In this document: positions 32,351 through 43,715 of the stretch, in pieces
Layout: every line of letters starts with the position of its first letter
Position numbering within the stretch: position 1 is the stretch's first letter
From: Shinisaurus crocodilurus
Lineage: Eukaryota > Chordata > Lepidosauria > Squamata > Shinisauridae
Assembly: GCA_021292165.1 (NCBI GenBank)
Contig: CM037878.1
Coordinates: forward strand, 5,768,804-5,832,803
Reading direction: 5' to 3'
DNA: 64,000 bases
Position numbers and translations under genes: made by a program
The notes under the pieces: model-generated
What the model was told of the DNA's origin: nothing
What the model saw: the letters and a program-made list of their open reading frames with translations, nothing else
Database searches by the model: none

Positions 32351-32540
32351 CCAACGTCCTTCTCGTGCACTGTGAGAAAGGCAATGCTGGACTAGATGGA
32401 GCTGTGGGTCAGATCCAGCCGGGCTTGTGCTCTTAAGATCTACTTTAAACGTCACGTTTGAAAACACACTTAGCGTCATGTGTATGTAAACATGGCACTG
32501 CTGGATCAAACCAATGGCCATGCAGTACAGCCTTCCCTGT

Positions 32541-32840
32541 CATAAGAACATAAGAGCCCTACTGGGTCAGGCCAAGGGTCCGTCTAGTCCAGCATTCTGT
32601 TCATACAGTGGCCAACCAGCTGCCCATGGGATCCCACACGCAGGACACGAGTGTAATAGCACCCTCCCACCCAAATTCCCCAGCAACCGCTGTACATAGG
32701 CATCCTGCCTCTGATACTGGAGGTAGCATATAGTCACTCAGGACTAGTAGCCATTGATAGCCTTCTCCTCCATGAATTTGTCCAATCCCCTTTTAAAGCC
32801 ATCCATGGGTTTCCACCAGCACAGCTTTAGGGTTACTAGT
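32541..32840 (-). mobile_element. LINE 3' end (CR1/L3-like), reverse orientation
   Basis: Starts cataagaacataagagccct, then gtctagtccagcattctgtt, gactagtagccattgatagc and ccatgaatttgtccaatccc. The same element is seen forward at 36155-36760. Confidence 0.75.
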
Positions 32841-33690
32841 CTTCAATGCCAGAAGGGTTTCGTCCCAGAGTATGTGAAGTAATCATAACAAATTTGACAG
32901 TGTCTCTGAACATGGGCAGAGTTCATTACCATCAGTTAAACTCCAGCCAGCCGCATCTCTCATTGGGTTTCCCATTCAAAGGGTGAAGAAGCTTCCAGGC
33001 CAGGTTGAATGCCAGCCAAGACTTCTCCCTTCAGAAAGAGACCTCTGGCCCGTCTCAACTCCACGCCAGTCTCTGAACCAGGGCCCTGGCGAATGTGGGG
33101 AAGGGAGCAGAACGTGAGACAAGGAGTCCCTCTAGTGGCTGGTCCCCCACCTTAAGGGCGTGAAGAATAAGAACGTCCCAAGAATATTGGAAGAATTGTT
33201 GTGCAGGATCAAGGCAAGAACCGTCTTTGTCTCGTGTTTTGCATTTCTGGCAGCAGCCAGCTCTGCAAGCTCACCCCAAGGATATCATGCTACTGGTCAT
33301 ACGGCTTTAAGGCCTGGGACTGCCCCCCGCCAACCCCTGATGGAGGGGGTCTGGGGCACATCTGGGCGGCGGGGGGGGGCTCACCTCCCTTCAGGAATGT
33401 TTCAGACTATAAGACAGGGTTCCTCAGAAGTCCCTCTCGTTCTGGCCAACCGCTTCTACAAGCAGGGAAACGACTGTGATGATACACAATTAATGCATCT
33501 TTCCCCCAAGCTGGGGCCCTCCTGATGCGTTGGACTACAATCCCCAGCATCCCCCCCAGCCAGGATGAATTTCATGGAGTTAAGTACTTGACCTCTGCTG
33601 ACGACATGGCTGAAGTGCCCGGATCTTTGAAAGCGCCACGCCATTGGCTGCTTTTGAGGCACACAGCTTTCCTTCCTTCCTTTTTGCATT
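32841..33690. other. intergenic DNA with one MITE half
   Basis: A half hairpin (gatgcgttggactacaatcc) lies at 33522-33560. The rest is unique-looking; no exon was recognised. Confidence 0.45.
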
Positions 33691-33699
33691 TCCATGCCT

Positions 33700-34600
33700 T
33701 GCATCTCCCAGAGCGCAACCTTGCTCAAGATCTTCTCCCCCACCCGCAATGCGCACCCGCGCAAAGATCTTCTCTCCTTTTCCCCCGGACTTGATCGCTT
33801 TGCCCCGGGATGCTGCGTCCGGGCACGTGGCAGGTTCCGTCCTCTGCCCCGTCCGCTCCTTGTTCTGCAGTAAAAGTGCCCCGGGCTTCCTCCTCTTCCT
33901 CCTCCTCCTCCTCCTCCTCCTCCAGCCTCCTCCTGTTCTCGTGCGTAAGGCCTTTGCTCTGCGCCTCACGGTGCTGCTGGCGAGAAAGTGGCAGGCCGAA
34001 GAATGCAGACTTCTGCAATTCCCCCCTCCCCCCGTTTTAAAGGGTGGGGAAAGCATGTGATATGGGGTGGGGGACCCAGGGGGGGCTGGCTGGCGGCATG
34101 AGCAGCAGCGGACCGCCCTTGCCGCCTCTCCTTTCCAGTCCCCCGGGGATTCCCCATTCCCTTTCCCCTGCCCCTGCAGCGGGAAGCCGGCGTGTGGTTG
34201 CCAAGCCCTCGCCACCCCTGAAACAAATGCGGCACGGTTTGGAGCTCGGCAGAGTCACGGGGCCTGCAAGGTCCCTGCGGAGGAACCGTTCAATTATCTT
34301 GCGTCTTTCCCAGCAGCGCCGCCTGCCCCTGTTTGCTCTGGGATTCGCTCCCCTCCAGTGAATAAGCACTTCGGAGAAGCGTTTCCAGCCCGGAGGTTTA
34401 AATTTAGCCGTGGTGCTTCCCCCGCCCCATCCCCCCCTCTGAAGTCGGATCTCCCCCCCCCCGCCGCCCCCTGCCTTCACCTCCGAGTTAGCTCCCTCTT
34501 TGTCGCATTACACAGTAATCCGAGATGCCTTGGCTGACCTCCAAGGAACAGAATGTACTTGGCAACGGAGCCGCTCTTAATGTCTGCAAAATGTCGGGAA
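33700..34600. promoter_or_regulatory. CpG-rich block, candidate promoter (possibly TPRG1)
   Basis: This is the only sustained CpG-dense stretch in the window: roughly fifty CpGs over about 900 bp by eye count, against few elsewhere. It includes a (CTC)n run at 33895-33925 and G/C runs. The right part (34240-34560) is repeat-free. A donor-like cacgg|gtaagg lies at 34711. LPP ends upstream, and the next gene in amniotes, TPRG1, starts downstream in the same direction, so this may be its non-coding first exon region. Orientation and activity are unproven. Confidence 0.45.
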
Positions 34601-34965
34601 CCACAGCCAAGAACTGCTAACTGGGTCATTAACCTCTCAGCGAAGAGTAGGAACCACGGTTGCTCTCTGTCTCCCTTCCTCTCATCCGTGGAAATGCCTC
34701 CACGCCACGGGTAAGGGTGGAAGCCCCCCCCCGGGCTGGGGCTACTGGACCGCAGCACTGGCCTGTGGTGGTGGTGACAGTCACCGAGAGGCCGGAGGTG
34801 GAAGGGCTGCAGATTGCACCACCCGCCCTAAAGAGCGGGAGGTACGGCTGCCATAGATGGGGGGACAACGGAGCCTACTGTGCAGGGCCCGGAGCTCATG
34901 GGCGACATCCAGGGAGGGGGCCCGAGTCAGCCGGAATGCCCAGCTCTTCCTTCGGATGGCTCTTT

Positions 34966-35080
34966 GTCTTTAAACTGGACTTGGACTGGGTGGCCCTTTC
35001 AAATAGAGGACACCTTCGAAATAGACGGCAGTCCTCCAAATAGTGGACTGTCCTCTGCAAAAGAGGACACCCGGCCACCG
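34966..35080 (-). mobile_element. Tc1/mariner-like element end fragment
   Basis: Reverse-strand left end: tacggtggccgggtgtcctc, then gaggacagtcc-type text and the ccagtccaagtccagttta segment. Homologous to the starts of the copies at 41765, 50874 and 53020. Confidence 0.6.
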
Positions 35081-35480
35081 TAGGGTCATTACCATGGGGT
35101 TTGTGCATGAATCACTTTTCGGCAATTAAAATTGCAGCTGTCCGCCCTGATCCAGGAAGAGCACCCCAGTGGTGGGCAAAGGGTAAAGGCCCACTGCTAG
35201 GGTCCCAGTATGGATTGGGACCCCTGCACTTACTTCAGAGAGAAGAAAGAAAGAAAGAAAGAAAGAAAGATGTATTTAGCTAGATCTTCAAAGGAACATT
35301 TAGCTTGGCCCGCAGATATCTGTTCCATAGGCCTCTGTTACTTATTTATTTACAATCCTTCTATACCGCTTAATGTATTAAAATCCCTAAGCAGTTTACA
35401 AAAAAAAAAAAAAAAATACAACAGAACAAGATAAAAACAAGTTAAAAATAATAAATAATTAAAAGCTGTTCAGAACCTGT
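35081..35480 (-). mobile_element. (GAAA)n and LINE 3' tail fragment
   Basis: (GAAA)n at about 35238-35268. A reverse-strand L2-like 3' end (ttctataccgcttaatgt) is at 35338-35420, with an A-rich run at 35400-35416. 35100-35235 is unclassified. Confidence 0.5.
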
Positions 35481-36154
35481 AAAAAAGAATTACATCATCA
35501 TAACAATAAAAAAAAATAGGGTGGTAACTCTTATGGCCCTTTCTGCAGTGGAAATATTTTACTTTCCTCCAATTATTTTGATCTCCCCCCCCCTTTTTTC
35601 TGAGTACCTCGTGGGAGATCTGCAGGATGAGGGGGTCACATGGAGTTGCCCTCGATAACCTATCCTTTGTTACTTCATGAGCTTTGTTGCAGCTCTGCCA
35701 CTGGCATATTGCCATATCTGGGGCCCAGGCCGGAATTAATATCTCCCTCCAGGCCCCATTGGCTGACGACCTGGAGAGGGGCAAGGTTGGAGGCGTTCAT
35801 CTGGGCTCCCTTTTGCTTGGAATCCGTCGGCGTCTCTTCTTGTCCATTTTCTCTCTGTTTCTTAGGCACTGGTAGCCTGTATTGCATTGACCAGCCTTTT
35901 CCAACCTGATGCCCTCTGAATATGTTGGACTACAACTCCCATAATTCCACATCTGGCAGGCACCGTATTGGGGAAGGGTGTCTTACCCAAACACATGGAA
36001 TGCCAGACATTTTTGACACTATTCATGCACAGAAAGGTTTTTAATTTTTTCTCCCATTTTTTTTTAACAACAGCAATAATTCTAGTCGCAGTCATCAAGT
36101 TCCCCGTCTTCTCCGTGTTTATTTCCAGCAATACTTTTAATGACAGAAGAAAAG
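35481..36154. other. intergenic DNA with a half MITE
   Basis: ccaacctgatgccctctgaa and ttggactacaactcccataa at 35898-35950 form a half copy of the agatgtgttggact MITE. Nothing else was recognised. Confidence 0.45.
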
Positions 36155-36760
36155 ACATGACTTGGGGTAAGAGGAGGTGGCATGGTAGAGGTGTATAAAA
36201 TTATGCACGGTGTGGACTGGAGCGGAAGTGGGCAGCGAGTTCTCTTTCAATCCATCTCGCAGAATACTGGGACTTTGAGGTCACCCAATGAAACTGATGG
36301 TCAGTCGATTAGAGAAAAACTAGATAAAAGTGCTTCTTCAAGCCATATATACCTAACTTATGGGCAAGTTAAAAGACTCTTTCACCCAGTGGGTGATTAA
36401 CCGATGGAATGCTCTGCCACCAGATCTGGTGACGGCCAGTGGCCCGGATAGCTTTAAAAGACAATTAGACAAATTCATGGAGGAGATGAAGTCGATTAAC
36501 CACCATGAACCTTGTTCAGAAGCAGTGTACCTCTAAATACCGAAATCAATGACTGAGGACTGTCAACGACTGAGGACTGCCCTTCAATGACTTGAGGACT
36601 GCCCTTCTTGTGGACATACCCAAAGCATCCGGCTGCTTTGAAAGCAGAGCTAGATGCTTCCTTGGTCTGATCTAGCAGGGCGCTTCTCGTGTTCTTAAAC
36701 ATCAGTGAACAGAATTCCTGGTGCATTGAAATTTTTCCTGGGCCTGCTTTCATATGTGCT
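36155..36760 (+). mobile_element. LINE 3' part (CR1/L3-like)
   Basis: Encodes a decayed ORF end (ggcatggtagaggtgtataa, ggaatgctctgccaccagat, acaattagacaaattcatgg). This is followed by the 3' UTR with atctagcagggcgcttctcg and the gtgttcttaaa end. Confidence 0.7.
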
Positions 36761-37870
36761 CTTGGTTCACTTAGTAGCCAGTAACATTGTTTTGAAAGCT
36801 GACTCTCTGCGAAGAAGGAAACGCTTGGGATAACTCCGATTGCACTTTAGATCTCCCCGGGGGCATTGTCAAGAGCTCAAATGCTTTTCTCTTCTTTTTG
36901 TGTGTGCTTGTCCTTGTTTCTGCTTCCCCAATCTTCTTACGAGCCTGCCCTCTGCTGGCTACAGAAAGATAGGGCGCTTCCCCCCTGTTCAATCATCACG
37001 ACACAGTTTTTGACAATCATTGGTCCATGCCTGCAACTTCTTACAGAGAGGGAAGATTGCTCAAGATCTTGGGTGCGACCATGATGGAGCGTGAGCGCCA
37101 TTCTGATGGCCCTCTTTTGGCTCAGTAGCTTCCTAGATGTGTGTATTCTAGAGGCCAGGATAGAGCAGAGGTGAGCAGGGTGAGGTGAAACCTACAGGTT
37201 CATGGGGATATAATCCTGTTATTGACTGAATAGCCCCTGCATTGAAGCTAGGAATGTTCAAGGTCCATTTGGGTTGGGCCAAACATTCATGATTTCCAAG
37301 GAGCAACAGATCATGAGCTGACCCAGTGCTGAGGAAATCCCATTCCGTCCGTCCGTCCGTCCGTCCGTCCCCCCCATGTCATGTTAAGAGGACTAAAACC
37401 CCTGCCTCTGAAATGGCTGCCAAAAGTCCAAGGAGCACCAAAGAGGAGCTTGCACTAAGTCTTGACAGGGCGAAGATGAAGAAACAGGAAGAAGCTGCTC
37501 TGGGAATCAGGTGGAATCCTTCCCCTAGAATCTCCAGCTTCTGCCACATATCAGACCCCAAGCTATATTATCATGGGGCCGTAGGATTTTAGAGATGGAA
37601 GGGAACTTGGACGTCATCCAGCCAATCTCCTCCTGCCCAATGCAGAAATCTTCCCATTGACCTCCGGTTTTTGCATTCTCCACGACCTGGTTCAAGAGGA
37701 GCCCACGGAAATCCTACCCTGCATGAGGCAGCATTGCAAGAGCCAATGGGAGTGGGAGATGGACCCCGCCCTCCTTTGGCGGCCATGTTTGGCTCCCTAC
37801 GAAATGCAGTGTTGCCGCTGGATGGACTGCGGGTGACGTGGAAGATGTGTCATGCTCAGGAGCGCTTTGT
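36761..37870. other. intergenic DNA, nothing recognised
   Basis: Contains a (CCGT)n run at 37348-37371. Short open frames lack family features. Confidence 0.45.
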
Positions 37871-37880
37871 GACTTTACAT

Positions 37881-38014
37881 CAGGCGTTCCCCAACCTGGT
37901 GCCTTGCAGAGGTGTTGGACCGCAACTCCCATAATTCCCAGCCAGCATGCTGGCTGGGAATTATGGGAGTTGCAGTCCAACACCTCTGCAAGGCACCAGG
38001 TTGGGGAACGGCTG
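37881..38014. mobile_element. hairpin MITE family B, complete, TSD ctttacat
   Basis: Arms complementary over about 60 bp around cccagccagcatgctggctg. Ends caggcgttcccc and ggggaacggctg. Flanking octamers ctttacat (37873-37880) and ctttatat (38015-38022) match at 7 of 8 with TA at the centre. Confidence 0.88.
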
Positions 38015-38382
38015 CTTTATATATAACTCCTTAGAGATATATTTTTTTTGGTGCGGTAAGCAGCATATAAATTGATTAAATAAATAAATAAAAATAAACA
38101 TTCCAGGCCTAAGACCTGGGAATGAAAATGGGTTTGGGGGCAGTAGACCCTTGGGAACCTCCAAGTCAACTTACATCCTGGAGGACTGATGGCTTTTGCA
38201 ATTGCAAGCACGGTCTCTGTACGTGCACCGAACTGAGCTGCTGCTAACAACTCTTTAACTAGACAGTGGATGGGGGCAACTTCATTTATTGCCACTTAAG
38301 AGACTTGTAGCTGCCTGGGTTTAATTCTTTCTCTCTTTTCTCCCTCATGCCTCCCTCCGCCCGCACCCGACACCAACTTTTA

Positions 38383-38680
38383 AAATTGTACAGGTTCATC
38401 ATTATCTACCCCTCGATTATCTTGTCAAATGGGTAATTAAATGCCTCAAAAATGCATTGTGAACTCTGTGTATTAAGAGGAACGTAATTAAGGAATGTTT
38501 GCTTGTGTGAGCTGCAGTTTATTACCTGCACACTGACTTATCTCGGAGGCAATTCATTAAATGTTCACGGCAACCTCTTTTGGATCAATGGAGGCCTACA
38601 AGTCAATAAGCACCTTATTAGTGCCAAATGAGCCCCTTAATTGGGAGAAACGGAAGAAACGATGTCTCCCTGAATCTCTT
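38383..38680. promoter_or_regulatory. strongest candidate conserved non-coding element
   Basis: About 300 bp free of repeats with ctcgattatcttgtcaaatg, gggtaattaaatgcctc, ggaacgtaattaaggaatg, ttattacctgcacactgac and gcaattcattaaatgttc. Base composition and density of TAATTA-type sites resemble deeply conserved vertebrate enhancers. No coding frame. Inference only. Confidence 0.38.
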
Positions 38681-39217
38681 CTGCAAACTTCTGTAGGCCA
38701 TATATGGCTGCAGACATGCTTGCAAAGGTACTCGCTCCGCAGGATTGCCAAGTTGGGGCCATGAGAGGGCTCCTCCACCTTTAAGAGTGACACTGGGAAA
38801 GAGAACTTTGCCAGATGCAACTTTGCCCAACACTATGACATGTGGTGTTAGGAGAAACGACACCTGCTGGACTTTGTAGAAGTAAATTTTGTCCAGGCTT
38901 CACTTTAACAGAAAGGCCTGGAAGGGCAAGTCAGACCTTTCCTTGGCCTTCCAGGAACATGCCCTGACAAATCAGACCTTCCATGAACAACCCTGAGGGC
39001 AAATCTCTCATGTGCCTCGCCTCTGCTCTGTTATGCTAAAGAGTACTGTGAGCCATGTCTCCCTTGCAAAAGACTGTAATGATTTCCTTCTGTAAAGCCA
39101 TGATGGCTGGAAGATGGGCAATGTCTGACCTTTTGTCAGACCTAGGTGTTTCCTTTTGGAATTGTCTCTCAGTTTAGTTGTACTGACTCGTTGTTACCTG
39201 ATCTCTATGTGATACTA
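38681..39217. other. intergenic DNA, nothing recognised
   Basis: Unique-looking sequence up to the Helitron-like element; no exon or repeat was identified. Confidence 0.45.
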
Positions 39218-39890
39218 TCTATATATTTAAAAGAAAGTGTCCTCCTGACTGACTGACTGACTGACTGACTCATCAACGCCCAGCTCAAACCGTTTAATCT
39301 AGGAATGTGAAATTTTGAAGGAACATTGCTTTTATGACGTAGAGCCCCACAAAGGAAGGATTTTTGGAAATTCCATCCCTAAGGGGGTGAAAAAAGGGGG
39401 CAAAATCGCCCCACAATAATCTCTCCTATGGGCAAAACAACAGGGCAGCAGTTATGTAAATCGGCCTCACCTCAGAATTGCTGCAGGAGCCAATAGGAAC
39501 AGTTATGCTAATAGCCCATACGACACTTAGAATGTTCGTATGAATTCCTGCAGGGGCCAATAGGGGTGGGTATGCAAATCTCCCCTAGGCCATTTAGAAT
39601 GTTCTCTGAGGGGGTGAAAAGGGAGGGAAACTTTTTAAATGACTGAATGACTGCTGTGTGGGGGGCATCGTCGCATAGGCTCCATCATGTATTGACCGAT
39701 CCGCCCCAAACTTGGCACGCATACTCTCCATCATCCAAGGACAAAGACTGGCGGGTTCAAATCTCCGAAAAACCCTCCCTGCACCTGTATGGCCCAAAAT
39801 AGATGAGAGCCAATGGCGTCACTTGGAATGTTCGCAGGGGCCATTCAGGAGTGGTTATGCAAATCGCTCCAATGACATATAGAATGTCAC

Positions 39891-40074
39891 TCCCGAGTGA
39901 CCTCCGCCGCTGAGCTTCCGCCGCTCATTAAAAACCTGGCTGTTCAGGCGGGAATATGGGGTGGGTTAAGATTTTAAAAAATTTATATTGTTTTAAATGT
40001 ATTTTATCTTGTTTTTATCCTATGTACATCGCCCAGGGTGGCCGGTTGCTGGCCAGATGGGCGATAAATAAATG

Positions 40075-40137
<63 letters not shown>

Positions 40138-40138
40138 T
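39891..40138 (+). mobile_element. 5'-truncated L2 LINE nested in the Helitron
   Basis: cagtgacctccgccgc-like start, then catggctgttcaggcgggaa-like text and gggtggccggttgctggcca, ending in a long (ATA)n tail at 40074-40137. Confidence 0.85.
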
Positions 40139-40204
40139 GTTTGTATGAACTACCACAGGGGCCAATCAGGAGCAGATATGCAAATCTCTCCTGCGTCAAA
40201 ACAC

Positions 40205-40620
40205 AATGTTCATATGAACCACAGCTGGGGCGGAGCTGGGATTTCATTGTGTGGTCCCGGGGGATGGGACGGGACAGAAATTTGAATGTGTAGTCCTGGG
40301 GGGGGGGAGCTGGGATTTCATTGTGTAGTCCCGGGGGGGGCAGGGATGTCATTGTGCAGTCCCGGGGGAAAGGGAACAGGGATTTCACTGTGTAGTCCTG
40401 GGGGAGCTGGGATTTCATTGTGTAATCCAGGGAGGGAAGCAGGGATTTAATTGTGTAGTCCTGGGGGGAGCAGGAATTTCATTGTGTAGTCCCGGGGGAG
40501 CAGGTAGTCCCATGGGAGCTGGGATTTCATTGTGCAGTCCCGTGAGAGCTGGAAGTCCTGGGGGAGCCGGTAGTCCTGGGGGAGCTAGGATTCCATTATG
40601 TAGTCCCAGGGGACCTTTCC
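40205..40620. repeat. minisatellite of ~30-40 bp units inside Helitron
   Basis: About ten imperfect units containing gagctgggatttcattgtgt and agtcccgggggg, with shorter units (agtcctgggggagc) near the end. The reverse strand reads as a spurious proline/leucine-rich ORF. Confidence 0.85.
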
Positions 40621-40759
40621 TATGGAGCGATTCAAAACAGCAGTCAGCGACCTTAAGGAATTTTGAACAAATAGTGCCTATAGGAAAATGACGACCCGTG
40701 CAAACTTGGTTGGCACGATCACTCTTCATCATGCAAGTGAAGCCTCGGGCAAAAGCTAG

Positions 40760-41764
40760 TGCAATATAAATGGAAGTGTCTCCCTTTCATTCTTGTTGGC
40801 ATTCCTGACTGTGCTTAGATGCCATCCGTGAATTCACTAATAAACTTTCCTCTCTAAGAACCTCTCCAAAACACAACGCAGTAGATCATGTTTTTTTTCC
40901 CCACAACAACTTTCTCCCTCTGCGTAACAATGAAAGTACCAAAAGGCAATCTAGGCCTTTTTGAAACCTGACATTTGGACTTATAATATGGCTGAACCAA
41001 AAATGGGGGGAGGGTATTTTGGCACTGATATTTTCAGAACTGATGCAAAGTCTCTTCCATCACCCCACCCCCAGCAAGAAGATTAGAGAGTTCAGTGTTC
41101 TATATGGTATGTTTTTAATAATGTTTGAAAATATTCACTTTGGGGTGTGTGTGTGTGTGTGTGTGTGTAGAGGATTACCGATGTGGGGGGGGGGGGACAG
41201 GCAGGGAAGAGATCTTGTTTCAAAGGAGGGGAAATGAAAATTAAGAAAAATAGAAAATAATAAGAAAGATGATACTTCACCCCATTCAGAGTATGAGAGA
41301 ATAAGGGGACATTTTAGCCATCCTAAAGTTGGGAATGGCTTTAAAGGAATCTTTTGAAAAACGCGCAGAACCAATCCTTTTTTTAAAAAAAATAAATGTT
41401 TCAAACCTTTTGCTTTTCTTCTTTTCAAATCTTTAAAGAGGTTCTCAGAGGAAAATTGGGCACAGTCGGGAGGGAGTCCGAACCCCCTGCCACGACCACC
41501 CTTTCTTTTCTTTTCTTTTCTTTTCTTTTTGGAGTAAGGAGAGCATAAACAACCCAAAAAGTCCCCCCAAATATTTTTTTTCTTGGAAATGGCTGTTGGG
41601 TGAATCATTTGGCTAGGGTGCATTATTCTCTTTCTGGAGAAAAAGCGAAGGGTGAGAGAGGGCTGAAGAAGACCTAGAAATTAAGAAACAGCCTCTGTCT
41701 GAAGCACCTCCCAATCACCCTCGCCCCTGTTCACACTTTTCTTTCTTTTTCTTCTCTTGCTATA
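40760..41764. other. intergenic DNA with simple repeats
   Basis: (GT)n at 41144-41169 and (CTTTT)n at 41500-41528. Nothing else was recognised. Confidence 0.5.
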
Positions 41765-42813
41765 GGGTGGCCAAGTGTCCCTTCTTTATTTTTTTTTACA
41801 GAGGACAGTCCTCTGTTCGAAGGGCTGCCCAGTCCAAGTCCAGTATCAAGATGGAGAACCGTCAGAAGGAATTGCTAAAGGGCCTTGAAGTTGCCCATCA
41901 ACAGCACCTGGACAGCAGACTTAGCAAGGTACCTAGCTTCTTTTACTGTGGTGCAATGCACTGTATTTGGCAGCTGTGAGCCGGGCAGCGCTGTATCAAC
42001 TCCATCTGATACGGCAGCTGCGCCCCTACCTTCCTAATCACCTGCTCCCATCAGTGGTTCATGCCTTGGTCTCCTCTCGCCTAGACTACTGTAATGTGCT
42101 CTACGTGGGGTTACCCTTGAAGACGGTCCGGAAGCTTCAACTGGTACAGAACGCAGCGGCTCGCCTGATTAAGGGCAGCCGCCGGTGTGATCACATCACG
42201 CCAGTGCTTAACGAGTTGCACTGGCTACCAGTTGCTTGCCGAGCCGAATTCAAGGTGTTGGTTTTGACCTTTAAAACCCTACACGGCTCCGGCCCAGCTT
42301 ATCTCAAGGAGCGCCTCCAGCAACATCAAGTAGGCCGCTCAACAAGGTCTGCCACGGACGGCCTTCTCCTTATCCCATCAGCCAGAGCAGCCAGGCTGGT
42401 GGGGACTAGGAAGAGGGCCTTCTCTGTGGCGGCCCCCACATTATGGAACTCCCTCCCTAGTGACCTTCGCCATGCCCCCTCCGTGATGAGCTTCCGCCGT
42501 GCATTAAAAACATGGCTGTTCAGGCGGGAATATGGGGTGGGTTAGGTTTTTAATAAGGATTTTTTATATTGTTTTAATAATTATATTTTATTGTGTTCTA
42601 CTGTATTTTAATTGTACATCGCCCAGGATGGCCGGGTGACCGGCCAGATGGGCGATTAATAAATATAATAAATAAAATAAAATAATAAAAATAAATAAAT
42701 AATAACAATTTCTAAATTTCCATCTATACATATACATTACCATATGCACATTTCATACAAATCAGTATCTTTGTTTTGTCCTCTTTTTTTTGACAATTCA
42801 CAGGTGGACACCC
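41765..42813 (+). mobile_element. Tc1/mariner-like element copy 1, split by L2
   Basis: Starts gggtggccaagtgtcc after TA and ends ggtggacaccc before TA. The TA duplication and mirrored ends indicate a Tc1/mariner-type non-autonomous element. The interior (cagaggacagtcctctgtt, cccagtccaagtccag) matches the copies at 50874 and 53020. Interrupted by an L2 at about 41951-42703. Confidence 0.75.
41951..42703 (+). mobile_element. L2-type LINE, longest intact C-terminal ORF
   Basis: An open frame of 192 codons (41967-42545) covers the region after the RT domain: LDYCNVLYVGLPLKTVRKLQ, QNAAARLIKGSRR, HITPVLNELHWLPVACRAEF and AFSVAAPTLWNSLP, ending LFRREYGVG and stop. The 3' UTR with gggtggcc-like text and an (AAAT)n tail follows. 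5'-truncated. The uninterrupted frame suggests a rather young insertion compared with the copy at 3990. Retroelement remnant, not a host gene. Confidence 0.9.
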
Positions 42814-43710
42814 TACTTGGGCCTGGGTTTTGTGCCCTGCATTTGAGACACGCTCAGTGCCAGCCTAGGAAACACTTCCGTGGTGGCTCTGGAAATGTTC
42901 CCGGCCAAGTTGTTTTTTTTTGGGGGGGGGGGGAGAAGACAAACCCCAACAGACTGTTTGGATGTTTGGAGGCCGTGAAGGCTTCAGGAAAGTCCTTTCC
43001 AATTTGCCACTGAAGACCAGAAAATAGTAATTATCTGCGAATTTATGAGTGGGAAGAGTTCTGAAGGAGGGGGTCGGGGAGCTGTGAGAACAACTTCATC
43101 CTCCCCACTCTCTGAGGACCAGTAGAATTTTTATGAAGAACATAAACAGCGTACAAATCAAAGATATGTTTTTATTACTCTTTAAAAGAAAAAGAAAAAA
43201 TCCCTGTGTTTTTCCAAAACATCTCCCCAAATGTTTGGAGCTGTTTGCCAAGGGAACTATTAAAATGCAACCCTCCCGCCTGCCAGCCCAAGCCTGTCTT
43301 TCTGTGGCCAAGCACAACGGGTACCAAGTAGCCTTCCCCTTGCAATCCGACTTTTCAGATTTGCTGCGGTGGGCAATCCTGGCCCGTCGGCGCCTCCTCC
43401 TCGGAAATTCTGTTAGTAAGGCCTTTCTGTTTCCAGGTGGTAAATCGTATTCCCTTTCAATTCTCTCCGGCCTAAAAGGCCACGCCATGAGTTCACGGCT
43501 AAGGCAAGGAACTTCTCAGCTCATGAATATTGCACTGGCCACAAAAGTCTCTTGGGCTCCCTTCTCACCAGGGTGGTAAAGTTGTGTCCGGGCTGTACCA
43601 CGTCAGTTGGCAAAAGGAGCCTCAGCTGATGGGATGGTTCAGAAAGAAAGAAAGTTCATTCTCAAGTGGGGCAGCCCGGCCCCAGACACAGGCTGACCGC
43701 GTCAGTGAGA
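42814..43710. other. intergenic DNA, nothing recognised
   Basis: Includes a unique-looking 43090-43570 block with a purine run at 43186-43198. No exon was recognised. Confidence 0.45.
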
Positions 43711-43715
43711 ACCTG

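Larger units (their letters stand above)
39218..40759 (+). mobile_element. Helitron-like element, 1.54 kb
   Basis: Starts tctatatatttaaaagaaag directly after an A and ends gcctcgggcaaaagctag directly before a T. These are the Helitron hallmarks: TC start, short GC-rich hairpin near the end, CTAG end, insertion between A and T, no TSD or TIR. Near the start is a (GACT)n run (39247-39270). Inside are repeated ~100-bp blocks with ggggccaat(a/c)agg and atgcaaat(c)tctcc. It carries an L2 insertion (39891-40137) and a minisatellite (40205-40620). No Rep/helicase ORF, so it is non-autonomous. Confidence 0.75.

Noticed and set aside
33580..34215. 211-codon minus-strand ORF in the CpG-rich block
   Set aside because: High GC reduces stop codons; the frame contains a (GAG)n-derived arginine/glutamate run and no recognisable domain.
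40020..40418. 132-codon minus-strand ORF with isoleucine run and proline repeats
   Set aside because: It is the translation of an (ATA)n microsatellite and the Helitron minisatellite; there is no family match or start context.
41135..41623. 162-codon minus-strand ORF
   Set aside because: Crosses (GT)n and (CTTTT)n runs; composition-driven.
41967..42545. 192-codon ORF considered as a host gene
   Set aside because: Its motifs are those of the L2-type LINE C-terminus, repeated at 3990, 13408, 21205 and 58263.
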